From: Thermoleophilia bacterium
GTDB taxonomy: Bacteria; Actinomycetota; Thermoleophilia; Gaiellales; Gaiellaceae
Length of the DNA stretch: 12,176 nucleotides
Assembly: GCA_025936595.1 (NCBI GenBank)
Contig: JAICTB010000047.1
Coordinates: 1-12,176, forward strand
Reading direction: 5' to 3'
Under the pieces are notes generated by a model. That model saw nothing but the letters and a program-made list of their open reading frames with translations. It was not told where the DNA came from and ran no database searches. Made by a program: the position numbers and the translations under genes. How positions within the stretch are numbered: position 1 is the first letter of the stretch; every line of letters starts with the position of its first letter. This document shows positions 1 through 5,977 of the stretch, piece after piece.

Positions 1-1
1 C

Positions 2-58
2 GACGATCGCAACCTGCACGGCTCCATGGTGTCAGACAGCCTGCTGCGGCTCGTGTAG
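2..58 (+). CDS. C-terminal end of an unidentified plus-strand gene (partial)
   Basis: Reading from base 2 gives 18 sense codons and then TAG at 56-58; the peptide ends in SDSLLRLV. Third positions are almost all G or C, as in the real genes of the window, and the frame stays open to the left edge. Nothing in this short tail identifies a family. The gene would be convergent with the DAHP synthase gene, with 92 bp between the two stop codons. That gap (59-150) shows no convincing terminator or other feature. So little is visible that this could be chance. Confidence 0.4.
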   Translation, partial: DDRNLHGSMVSDSLLRLV

Positions 59-150
59 CGCCGTTTGCGGGGACCCGTCCGGTCGAGACGCCCGGCGCGC
101 GCACCGCACCGTCGTGTTTTCAGACCCCGGTTTTCGCGGCGTGCAGCGGC

Positions 151-1191
151 TCAGCCGATCTGCTTGCCCATCAGGGCGACGAAGGCGCGGATCTCGTCCG
201 CGAACGCTCCGAACTCCGCCGACGGGATCTGCTGCGCCGCATCCGAGAGCGCCTCTTCGGGACGCGGGTGCGTCTCGACGATGATCCCATCCGCGCCCAC
301 GGCGACGGCGGCGCGCGCCAGCGGGAGCACGAGATCGCGGCGGCCCGCGGGGTGCGACGGGTCGACGATCACCGGCAGATGCGTCTCCATCTTCAGCGCT
401 GCGACCGCGCCCAGGTCGAGCGTGTAGCGCGTCGCCGTCTCGAACGTCTTGATCCCGCGCTCGCAGAGGATGATCCGGTCGTTTCCCTCCTTGGCGACGT
501 ACTCGGCCGCCATCAGGAGCTCCTCGACCGACGTGGACGCCCCGCGCTTCAGGAGCACCGGCTTGTCGGTGCGCCCCACCTCGGCGAGCAGCAGGAAGTT
601 CTGCGAGTTGCGCGCGCCGATCTGGATCACGTCCGCGGCGTCGAGCACCGCCTCGACGTGGCGGGGGTCCATCAGCTCGGTGACGATCGGAAGCCCGGTC
701 TCCGCCTTTGCCTCGCGCAGGATGTCGAGCCCTTCGACCCCGATCCCCTGGAACGCGTACGGCGACGTGCGCGGCTTGAACGCACCGCCGCGCAGCCAGG
801 TGGCGCCCGCGGCGGCGACGGCGCGCGCCGTCTCGAGCGTCTGCGCCCGCGTTTCGACCGAGCACGGTCCTGCGATCAAACCGAACCAGCCGTCGCCGAC
901 ACGGCGGCCGTCGACCTCGATCACCGTCGGGTCGGGTGCGCTCTCACGCGCGACGAGCTTGTAGGGCTTGAGGATCGGCACCACGGACTCGACGCCGGGG
1001 AAGCCCTCGAGCGGCAGGAGCGCGAGCTGCTCGCGGTCGCCGATCAGGCCGATCACCGTCGCCTCGCGACCACGCTGCACGCGCGCGTCGATCCCCTGCT
1101 CGGCGAGCCGCGCGAGCACATGCTCGGTCTGGTCGCTCGTGGCCGACGCGCCCATGACGACGAGCAGCTCGGGAGATCCTGTGACGGCCAT
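151..1191 (-). CDS. aroF: 3-deoxy-7-phosphoheptulonate (DAHP) synthase, type I beta / KDOPS-like
   Basis: Catalyses the first step of the shikimate pathway in the cytoplasm: phosphoenolpyruvate plus erythrose 4-phosphate to DAHP. The 346-residue protein has an N-terminal ferredoxin-like regulatory domain (about 8-80, ending ILKPYKLV) and then a TIM barrel. Barrel motifs are GPCSVE (108-113), KPRTSPYAFQG (139-149), QIGARNSQNF (190-199), LLKRG (213-217), CERG (243-246) and DPSHPAGRRD (277-286). Against the Thermotoga maritima enzyme as I remember it, the four metal ligands fall at a constant offset: C110, H280, E306 and D317. The N-terminal domain is the type that carries feedback inhibition by aromatic amino acids in Thermotoga. 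The ATG at 1191 has no good Shine-Dalgarno, but a -10-like TACCCT ends 6 nt before it, which suggests leaderless translation. It is divergent from trpS. The enzyme class is secure; aroF is the usual symbol for this type. Confidence 0.95.
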   Translation of the reverse strand: MAVTGSPELLVVMGASATSDQTEHVLARLAEQGIDARVQRGREATVIGLIGDREQLALLPLEGFPGVESVVPILKPYKLVARESAPDPTVIEVDGRRVGDGWFGLIAGPCSVETRAQTLETARAVAAAGATWLRGGAFKPRTSPYAFQGIGVEGLDILREAKAETGLPIVTELMDPRHVEAVLDAADVIQIGARNSQNFLLLAEVGRTDKPVLLKRGASTSVEELLMAAEYVAKEGNDRIILCERGIKTFETATRYTLDLGAVAALKMETHLPVIVDPSHPAGRRDLVLPLARAAVAVGADGIIVETHPRPEEALSDAAQQIPSAEFGAFADEIRAFVALMGKQIG

Positions 1192-1214
1192 CGGTTCAGG
1201 GTATCCTCTGACCC
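1191..1214. promoter_or_regulatory. Overlapping divergent -10 elements for aroF and the trpS leader
   Basis: The ten bases AGGGTATCCT at 1198-1207 are a near-palindrome. Read on plus they hold TATCCT (1202-1207), followed 7 nt later by a GTG at 1215. Read on minus they hold TACCCT (1203-1198), followed 6 nt later by the aroF ATG at 1191. Both spacings fit transcription starting on the start codon, that is, leaderless mRNAs. No good -35 is seen on minus; on plus a weak GTGACG (1181-1186) lies 15 bp upstream. This is a prediction from pattern only. Confidence 0.4.
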
Positions 1215-1280
1215 GTGAGTCGCTTCCGCCGGATCGGCACGAGCTGGCGCCCCGGGCGCGGCGAGAGCCTGCTCGCGTAA
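1215..1280 (+). CDS. Possible leaderless leader peptide upstream of trpS
   Basis: GTG at 1215 opens a 21-codon frame ending in TAA at 1278-1280, 54 bp before trpS. The peptide is Arg/Ser-rich and has a single Trp at codon 11 (TGG, 1245-1247). There is no Shine-Dalgarno, but TATCCT (1202-1207) sits at leaderless distance. From the Trp codon onward, several GC stems compete: 1247-1251 with 1255-1259, 1257-1263 with 1287-1293, and 1261-1265 with 1272-1276; the second excludes both others. This is the layout expected of ribosome-mediated attenuation of a Trp-related gene. One Trp codon and high GC content make chance a real alternative. Confidence 0.3.
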   Translation: MSRFRRIGTSWRPGRGESLLA

Positions 1281-1334
1281 GCGCAGCGCCGCGTCCATCG
1301 ACAGCCGACCCTTTCGAGCCGACGAGGTGACTCC

Positions 1335-2342
1335 ATGAGCAAGGCGTTCTCGGGCAGCAATGTTGTTTTTTCAGGCATCCAGGCGACGGGTGCCAAGCAA
1401 CTCGGCAACTACATCGGCGCGATGCGCCAGTACGTGGCGACGCAGGACGAGGGCGAAGCGTTCTTCTGCATCGTCGACCTCCATTCGATCACCGCCGACT
1501 ACGACCCGCAGGACCTGCACGACCGGACGCTCGACCTGGCCGCGCTCCTCTACGCGGTCGGGCTCGACCCCAAGCGGTGCACGCTCTTCCTGCAGAGCCA
1601 CGTCACCGCGCATGCCGAGTCCGCGTGGCTGCTCTCGGCCGTCACCGGGTTCGGGCAACTCGGCCGCATGACCCAGTTCAAGGAGAAGGGCGAGGGCAAG
1701 GAGTTCGTCTCCGCGGGCCTCTTCACCTACCCGGTGCTGATGGCGGGCGACATCCTCCTCTACCAGACCGACATCGTCCCGGTCGGCGACGACCAGCGCC
1801 AGCACGTCGAGCTCGCGCGCGACATCGCTCAACGCTTCAACGCCCGCTACGGCGAGACGTTCACGATCCCGCGCGGCGTCTTCCCGCAGGTCGGCGCCCG
1901 GATCATGGACCTGCAGGAGCCGACGAAGAAGATGTCGACGTCGGCCGGCACGCCGCAGGGAACGGTGCTGATCCTCGACGAGCCCGACACGATCCGGAAG
2001 AAGTTCAAGACGGCGGTCACCGACTCGGGCCGCGAGGTGCGCTACGCCCCCGACGAGAAGCCGGGTGTCTCGAACCTGATCGAGATCCTGTCCGTTGCAT
2101 CCGGGACGTCGATCCCCGAGGTGGAAGCGGCCTACGACGGCCGCGGCTACGGCGACCTGAAAGGGGACGTCGGCGAGGCGGTCGTCACGCTCTTCGCTCC
2201 CGTCAAGGAGCGCTACGCGGAGCTCCGCGCCGACGACGGCGAGCTGCGCCGGCTGCTCTCCGTGGGTGCCGAAAAGGCGCGGGAGACGGCGAAGCCGACC
2301 CTCGAGTCGATGTACGAGCGAATGGGGTTCGTCCTCCGCTGA
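1335..2342 (+). CDS. trpS: Tryptophanyl-tRNA synthetase
   Basis: Charges tRNA-Trp with tryptophan, a cytoplasmic class Ic synthetase acting as a homodimer. The 335 residues are normal length. The start segment VFSGIQATGAKQLGNYIGA (11-29) carries the HIGH-equivalent TG...LGN; the usual Pro before TG is Ala. Other family blocks are RMTQFKEK (111-118), TYPVLMAGDILLY (131-143) and VPVGDDQRQHVEL (148-160). The second signature reads KMSTS (199-203), with Thr where KMSKS has its second Lys. The run after it (AGTPQGTVLILDEPDTI) resembles a TrpRS subgroup I recall from other actinobacteria, so this is probably not a defect. ATG 1335 has an SD-like GAGGTGA at 1324-1330. Upstream are the putative leader ORF and divergent aroF. 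The stop codon touches a gene scrap on the same strand. Confidence 0.97.
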   Translation: MSKAFSGSNVVFSGIQATGAKQLGNYIGAMRQYVATQDEGEAFFCIVDLHSITADYDPQDLHDRTLDLAALLYAVGLDPKRCTLFLQSHVTAHAESAWLLSAVTGFGQLGRMTQFKEKGEGKEFVSAGLFTYPVLMAGDILLYQTDIVPVGDDQRQHVELARDIAQRFNARYGETFTIPRGVFPQVGARIMDLQEPTKKMSTSAGTPQGTVLILDEPDTIRKKFKTAVTDSGREVRYAPDEKPGVSNLIEILSVASGTSIPEVEAAYDGRGYGDLKGDVGEAVVTLFAPVKERYAELRADDGELRRLLSVGAEKARETAKPTLESMYERMGFVLR

Positions 2343-2527
2343 ACCCGGGAACGCCTCCCCCGGGGTTCGACGGGATGCTCGCCGCGAACACCCTCGGGTA
2401 CGTCGAGCAGATGCAGGAGAACGGCGTACCGGTCACCTACGGGTACATCTCGGACGCGCACGACGTGCACACGCCGGATCCGGTGGCCGACACGATCCTC
2501 ACGGCAGCAGCGAGCTTGCCGCGGTAG
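2343..2527 (+). pseudogene. Coding-like remnant, resembling part of an alkaline-phosphatase-superfamily protein
   Basis: From the trpS stop, one plus frame stays open to TAG at 2525-2527 and looks coding: nearly every codon ends in G or C. The peptide is ordered, with PGFDGM, GYVEQMQENGVPVTYGYISD and AHDVHTPDP. I recall near-identical wording (YVxxMQExGVPVTYxYISDAHD) from the middle of larger phosphatase/phosphoesterase-like proteins of Thermoleophilia, but I cannot check that. There is no SD and no start before the ATG at 2375, which would leave only 50 residues. The last 29 bp overlap the end of rluB antisense. The best reading is an internal fragment left after deletion, lodged between the converging trpS and rluB. 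A genuine 50-residue ORF is less likely. Confidence 0.5.
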
Positions 2528-3203
2528 ATCGCAGCTGTTCGACCTCGAGGGGCTCCAGCTCGCGCCAGGCGCCGGGCTCGAGCCCCTCGAGCGTCAGCGG
2601 GCCGTAGCGGCTGCGGTGCAGGCGCTTGACGCGGCGGCCGACCGCTTCGATCATCCGCTTCACTTGGCGGTTGCGCCCCTCGTGGATCGTCAGCTCGATG
2701 CGGGCGCCGTCCAGGCGCCGCACGACGGCCGGGCTGGAACGACCGTCGTGGAGCTCCACCCCGGCGCGCAGACGCTCGAGCTCGGCGTCGGTCGGCTGCG
2801 TCCAGCACTCGACCTCGTACACCTTGTCCACCTCGTAGCTCGGGTGAGCGAGCCTGTGCGCGAGCTCGCCGTCGTTCGTCAGGAGCAGCGCACCGGTCGT
2901 ATCGGCATCGAGGCGGCCGACCGGGACGACGCGGGCCGGATGATCGACGAGATCGACGACCGTTCGCCGGCCCTGCGGGTCGCTCGCGGTCGTGACGGTG
3001 GCGGACGGCTTGTACAGGAGAACATAGGCGAGCTCCTGCCGCGCGAGCCGCCGCCCGTCGAGCGCGACCTGGTCGCCCGGCTGCACGACGGTGTGCAGCT
3101 CTCCCGGCGCACCGTTGACCGTCACGCGCCCCGCCTTGATCAGCTCGTCCGCCTTCCGCCGGGACGCGACGCCGGCGCGGGCGAGCCACGCGTTGAGCCG
3201 CAT
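2499..3203 (-). CDS. rluB: Pseudouridine synthase, RluB/RsuA family
   Basis: Converts a uridine in rRNA (23S helix 89 region for RluB) to pseudouridine. The 234 residues hold an N-terminal S4 RNA-binding domain (1-50, beginning MRLNAWLARAGVASRRKADE) and the catalytic domain. The signature GRLDADTTGALLLTNDG (97-112 region) contains the catalytic Asp at 99, and EGRNRQVKRM (175-184) is the second family motif. The ATG at 3203 overlaps the TGA of the upstream beta-propeller gene as TGATG, so translation is probably coupled and both share a transcript. The frame is open far upstream, but the S4 domain fixes this start. It is convergent with trpS. In many bacteria rluB follows scpA-scpB directly; here about 2.1 kb intervene. 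RluB versus another RsuA-family member is inferred from domain make-up. Confidence 0.93.
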   Translation of the reverse strand: MRLNAWLARAGVASRRKADELIKAGRVTVNGAPGELHTVVQPGDQVALDGRRLARQELAYVLLYKPSATVTTASDPQGRRTVVDLVDHPARVVPVGRLDADTTGALLLTNDGELAHRLAHPSYEVDKVYEVECWTQPTDAELERLRAGVELHDGRSSPAVVRRLDGARIELTIHEGRNRQVKRMIEAVGRRVKRLHRSRYGPLTLEGLEPGAWRELEPLEVEQLRSTAASSLLP

Positions 3204-4510
3204 CAGCGCCGCCAGGCGATCCGGTCGGCCCACTCGTAGGAGCCGTAGTAGTTGTTCGTCGCACCGACGCGCGCGATGGGCCCGATGACCGCGCGGCGCG
3301 CGACGTCGTAGGCGAAGAGTGTGCCTCGGCCGCCGACTCCGCCGGGCGTCGTGCGGACGAAGGCGACGAAGCGGCGGTCGCCCGACCACATCGGCAGCTC
3401 GTCTGTCGTGCGGGCCGGCGGTTTCGTCCCCAGCAGCAAATGCGGCGTCGCGTGCGGCTTCGCCGCAACCGTCCAGAGCGACCGGTGCTCCTGCCCGAAC
3501 GGGCTGTCCTGCGAGCTCGGGCCGGCGGAGACGACGAGCGTTCCCCCGGAGCAGTCGACCGCGTTCCAGCTCGTCTTTCCCCCCGCGGGGAGGACCGTCG
3601 ACGGCCTCCAGGCCGGCGCGGAGGCGACCGCGATCCCGTCGCCGCTCGTCACGATGCGTCCGCCGTGGTTGGTCACGTACGCGAGCGTGTTCCCGCACCA
3701 GGCGACGAAGTCGGAGCGGCGGATCGACGAAGCGATCGCGGTTGCATGACCGGTGGCGACGTTGGCGACCAGCAGCGCCTCGCCGTCGGCGGCGAGCGAG
3801 TTGGAGTTCGGATACTCGCGATAGACGATGAAGCGTCCGTCCGGCGAGAAGCTCACGGGAACCGGCTGACCGGGCCGCGCGTCGACGATCTTGCGCAGCT
3901 CGCCGTTCGCGACGTCGGCCGACCAGATCGCGGTGCCGCGGACGAACGCAACGCTCTTCCCGTTCGGCGCGTAGACCGGCGACCCGGCGCCGCTGCCGTT
4001 CGGGACGAGCTGCCGCGTGAAGCGTCCCGGTGCGACGAGCAGGATGCCGCCCGTCTTCGTGGCCGCCGCGAGGACGTCCGCGGTCGGCGACCACGCCGCC
4101 GGCCCGGGAAGAACATGCGGCATCCCGCCCGCCGTCGAGACGTACCCGCGGTAGAACGAGACATAGCGCCCGTCCCGACTGAACGCGGGCGTGCCGGAGG
4201 CGCCGCGGCGCACGAGCGTCCTGGGCCGGCAATGCTCGAAGTCGACGACGCTCAACGCCCCCGCGTGCACGTACGCGAGAACCCCGAGGTCCGTGCCGGG
4301 GCAGCGCGCGCTCGCTGCGGCTCCGCCCCCGCCGCCGGAGGCGCTGCCCGTCGCGGTGTCGTGGCCGAGCACGGCCCACACCGCCGCACCGACGCCGAGC
4401 GCAGCCGCGATCGCGGCCGCGATCCGAAGCCGCCTGCGGCGCTGACGTGTCCGGGCTTCCTCGATCAGGAGCTCCGGATCGTCGGCGTGGACGCGTTCGG
4501 TGATCAGCAC
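3203..4510 (-). CDS. Membrane-anchored TolB/WD40-like beta-propeller protein
   Basis: 435 residues from a GTG start. A basic N-terminal stretch (20-29, RTRQRRRRLR) leads into one transmembrane helix (about 29-48). A Gly-rich linker (59-63) follows, then a large domain that should lie outside the cell by the positive-inside rule. That domain has repeats of the TolB/PD40 type: PAFSRDGRYVSFYRG, AAWSPTADVLAAAT, PVYAPNGKSVAFVRG, SFSPDGRFIVYREYP and PMWSGDRRFVAFVRT. Such propellers bind ligands or partner proteins; no enzymatic residues are apparent and the partner is unknown. GTG 4510 was chosen because AAGGGGG (4527-4521) lies 10 nt upstream and the open frame beyond it runs into the opposite gene. 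It ends in a TGATG overlap with rluB. Its promoter overlaps that of the divergent gntR, whose product may control it (inference). Confidence 0.8.
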   Translation of the reverse strand: MLITERVHADDPELLIEEARTRQRRRRLRIAAAIAAALGVGAAVWAVLGHDTATGSASGGGGGAAASARCPGTDLGVLAYVHAGALSVVDFEHCRPRTLVRRGASGTPAFSRDGRYVSFYRGYVSTAGGMPHVLPGPAAWSPTADVLAAATKTGGILLVAPGRFTRQLVPNGSGAGSPVYAPNGKSVAFVRGTAIWSADVANGELRKIVDARPGQPVPVSFSPDGRFIVYREYPNSNSLAADGEALLVANVATGHATAIASSIRRSDFVAWCGNTLAYVTNHGGRIVTSGDGIAVASAPAWRPSTVLPAGGKTSWNAVDCSGGTLVVSAGPSSQDSPFGQEHRSLWTVAAKPHATPHLLLGTKPPARTTDELPMWSGDRRFVAFVRTTPGGVGGRGTLFAYDVARRAVIGPIARVGATNNYYGSYEWADRIAWRR

Positions 4511-4520
4511 GGTGGTTCGA

Positions 4521-4554
4521 CCCCCTTGTCGATGCGCGATAATGAAGCTATTCT
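4521..4554 (+). promoter_or_regulatory. Predicted sigma-70-type promoter of gntR
   Basis: TTGTCG at 4526-4531, a 17-bp spacer and TATTCT at 4549-4554 match the vegetative consensus at 4 of 6 bases in each box. Transcription would begin near 4561-4563, only 2-4 nt before the gntR ATG, and no Shine-Dalgarno is present, so the message should be leaderless or nearly so. The -35 box overlaps the Shine-Dalgarno (4521-4527) of the opposite gene. Confidence 0.5.
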
Positions 4555-4578
4555 TATTAGCACCATGCTCGCTGTCAA
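4550..4578 (-). promoter_or_regulatory. Predicted promoter of the beta-propeller/rluB unit
   Basis: On minus, a perfect TTGACA (4578-4573) lies 17 bp from AAGAAT (4555-4550; 4 of 6 to TATAAT). The start would fall near 4543, leaving a leader of about 33 nt with AAGGGGG before the GTG at 4510. The -35 lies inside gntR codons 3-5 and the -10 overlaps the gntR -10, so polymerase cannot occupy both promoters at once. Confidence 0.5.
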
Positions 4579-4885
4579 GTTCGAACAGGTCGCCGCCGAG
4601 ATCCGCCGAGCGATTGCAGACGGCGAGGCGAAACCCGGCGAGCGGCTGCCGCCCGCGCGCGACCTCGCCGCCGTCCTCGGCGTGAACACGAACACGGTCC
4701 TGCGGGCGCTGCGGCTCCTCCGCGACGAGGGCCTGCTGGAGTTCCGCCGCGGCCGCGGCATCACCGTCGCCGGCACCGTGGAGCGCGGCTCGGTGATCAC
4801 CCAGGCGCGCGAGCTCGTGCAGTTCGCACGCCGGCAGGGCTATACGACACACGAGCTCGTCGCGATCATCGAGCAGCTCGGCTAG
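4565..4885 (+). CDS. GntR-family transcriptional regulator, YtrA-type
   Basis: 106 residues. The N-terminal winged helix (1-70) has the GntR pattern: IRRAIADGEAKPGERLPPAR (13-32), DLAAVLGVNTNTVLRALRLL (33-52) and then the wing EGLLEFRRGRGITV. Only about 35 residues follow, forming two likely helices. This is the short dimerisation tail of the YtrA subfamily rather than a ligand-binding FadR or HutC domain. YtrA proteins commonly repress ABC-transporter operons and themselves; no ABC gene is next door here. The likely target is its own promoter and the overlapping promoter of the divergent beta-propeller/rluB unit (inference). ATG 4565 has no SD and a -10 about 10 nt upstream. The reading frame extends further upstream, but that part is antisense to the neighbour and gives no protein-like sequence. 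Confidence 0.9.
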   Translation: MLAVKFEQVAAEIRRAIADGEAKPGERLPPARDLAAVLGVNTNTVLRALRLLRDEGLLEFRRGRGITVAGTVERGSVITQARELVQFARRQGYTTHELVAIIEQLG

Positions 4886-4920
4886 ATGTAGTTCCTGAGA
4901 CGAGCTCCCTCGAACGGGTG

Positions 4921-4941
4921 GCTTCCTGGAGTCAAGGAAGC
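4921..4941 (+). repeat. Perfect 7-bp hairpin after gntR
   Basis: GCTTCCT (4921-4927) and AGGAAGC (4935-4941) form a perfect inverted repeat with a 7-nt loop, 35 bp after the gntR stop and 25 bp before the next gene. There is no T-run, so it is not a classical intrinsic terminator. It could be a weak terminator, an mRNA processing site or an operator. Confidence 0.4.
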
Positions 4942-4966
4942 GTCCTCGCCGGCCGAATCCAGAAGG

Positions 4967-5344
4967 GTGAGCTCATGGTGGAGACGAGCCCCGGAGGCGA
5001 TGCAGGTCAGCGACGGGCTGACCGCGCTTCGGCGGGACGGCTACACCGTCGTGCACGACCTGCGCCGCGATGTCGAGCTCGTCTCGGGGCCGAACGGGGC
5101 CTTTCTCGTCGAGGTGCGCTCGGGCGCGACGACGGCCGACGCGCGAAGCAAGGCCGCTGAGCTGCAGACCGAGCTTCGATGCGCCGTCACGCCCGTCCTG
5201 TGCGCGGGCGACCGCACGTTCCGCACCGACGGCGTGCTCGTCGCCGCCCGCGGCGAGCTCGCAGAGGCGATCCGCAGCGTTCCGGCGAAAGGCCGGCTCG
5301 CGCCCGAGCGCCTCTCGCAGTTCGGGCACAGCCTGAAAGTCTGA
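4967..5344 (+). CDS. Short NERD-like (nuclease-related domain) protein, possibly degenerate
   Basis: 125 residues. The stretch DGYTVVHDLRRDVELVSG (24-41) and PNGAFLVEVRSG (42-53) follows the core of NERD domains, usually written as G..VLHDL...IDHVVVGPGGVF.I..K. The later part VTPVLCAGD...RTDGVLVA (74-93) matches the NERD tail. NERD belongs to the PD-(D/E)xK nuclease fold. Here E37 and E49 occupy acidic positions, but the Lys of ExK is Arg (R51), and the insert between strands is short, so activity is doubtful. The start is uncertain: GTG 4967 sits right after AGAAGG, and ATG 5000 has GGAGG only 2 nt before it. An out-of-frame ATG at 4975 has the best-spaced SD. It lies 81 bp after gntR and 9 bp from the end of convergent scpB. 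NERD assignment is from pattern memory. Confidence 0.65.
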   Translation: MSSWWRRAPEAMQVSDGLTALRRDGYTVVHDLRRDVELVSGPNGAFLVEVRSGATTADARSKAAELQTELRCAVTPVLCAGDRTFRTDGVLVAARGELAEAIRSVPAKGRLAPERLSQFGHSLKV

Positions 5345-5353
5345 GCTACGCCG

Positions 5354-5977
5354 CTACGCCGGGCGCTTCTCGGCGACCGCTTCGAGCCGCTCACGGATCT
5401 CGGTTACGTCCGCACCGAGGTCGTCGGCGCGCGGGAGCGCGGCGAGCGATTCGAGGCCGAAGATGCGCTCGAAGAGCGGTGTCGTCCGGTAGCGGATCGC
5501 ACCGAATTCGTTGTCGCGGCCGCCCTCGGCAATCAGGCCGCGCTCGACCAGGCCCGCGACGACGCCGTCGACGTTCACGCCGCGGATGCGCGCGATCTCC
5601 GGGCGCGACAGCGGTCCGAGATAGGCGACGATCGCGAGCGTCTCGAGGGCCGCCTGCGAGAGGCCCTTCTCGAGCGGCTTCTCAAAGAGGCGCGCGCACG
5701 CCTCGGAGGCGGCGACCGAGGCGCGAAACGCGAACCCGCCGGCAACGTGCTCGAGCACGATCCCCCCGCGCTCCTCCGAGAATCGCTCCGCGACGAGCTC
5801 GAGCGCCTCCTCCACCTGGGCCGGCTCGACCGCCGCGGCGGCGGCCAGGTCCTCGAGCGGGAGCGGCTGCGAGGCGACGACGAGGAGCGCCTCGAGCGTT
5901 CGCGAGAGCTCGACTGCGGGCGTGCCCTGCGACGTGATCAGGCGGAGCGGGCTGGCGGCGTTCCTGAAATCTTCCAC
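5354..5977 (-). CDS. scpB: Segregation and condensation protein B
   Basis: Partner of ScpA and SMC in the bacterial condensin that compacts and segregates the chromosome. 207 residues with two winged-helix domains. The first is about 22-85 (LSRTLEALLVVASQPLPLED). The second carries the family hallmark LSQAALETLAIVAYLGPLSR, then EIARIRGVNVDGVVAGLVERG, EFGAIRYRTTPLFERIFGL. The GTG start at 5977 is fixed by AAGGAG (5989-5984) with 6-nt spacing, and no ATG precedes the conserved region. The gene therefore overlaps the end of scpA by 40 nt, so the SD lies inside scpA coding sequence and reinitiation is likely. Downstream it faces the NERD-like gene across 9 bp without a terminator. The usual next gene, rluB, is displaced by about 2.1 kb. 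Confidence 0.96.
   Translation of the reverse strand: MEDFRNAASPLRLITSQGTPAVELSRTLEALLVVASQPLPLEDLAAAAAVEPAQVEEALELVAERFSEERGGIVLEHVAGGFAFRASVAASEACARLFEKPLEKGLSQAALETLAIVAYLGPLSRPEIARIRGVNVDGVVAGLVERGLIAEGGRDNEFGAIRYRTTPLFERIFGLESLAALPRADDLGADVTEIRERLEAVAEKRPA

Noticed and set aside
32..865. 277-codon minus-strand frame at the left end
   Set aside because: Shadow of the DAHP synthase gene in another frame; Arg/Gly/Ala-rich, no motifs.
1192..1334. T-box riboswitch upstream of trpS
   Set aside because: The gap is only 143 bp and no T-box sequence, stem I elements or terminator could be found.
2343..2375. trpS terminator hairpin (CCCGGG and CCCCCGGGG runs)
   Set aside because: These are short GC palindromes without a T-run and lie within the coding-like remnant.
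3204..4379. Upstream extension of the rluB reading frame (about 390 codons)
   Set aside because: It is out of frame with the beta-propeller gene and Arg-rich without motifs. The S4 domain and TGATG overlap fix the rluB start at 3203.
3440..4564. Upstream extension of the gntR reading frame
   Set aside because: It is antisense to the beta-propeller gene with no protein-like sequence; the winged helix begins right after the ATG at 4565.
4975..5160. ATG with well-placed Shine-Dalgarno opening a 62-codon frame
   Set aside because: Its product is an Arg-rich, motif-free peptide, while the overlapping frame gives a recognisable NERD-like protein. The ribosome site is noted as a start ambiguity only.
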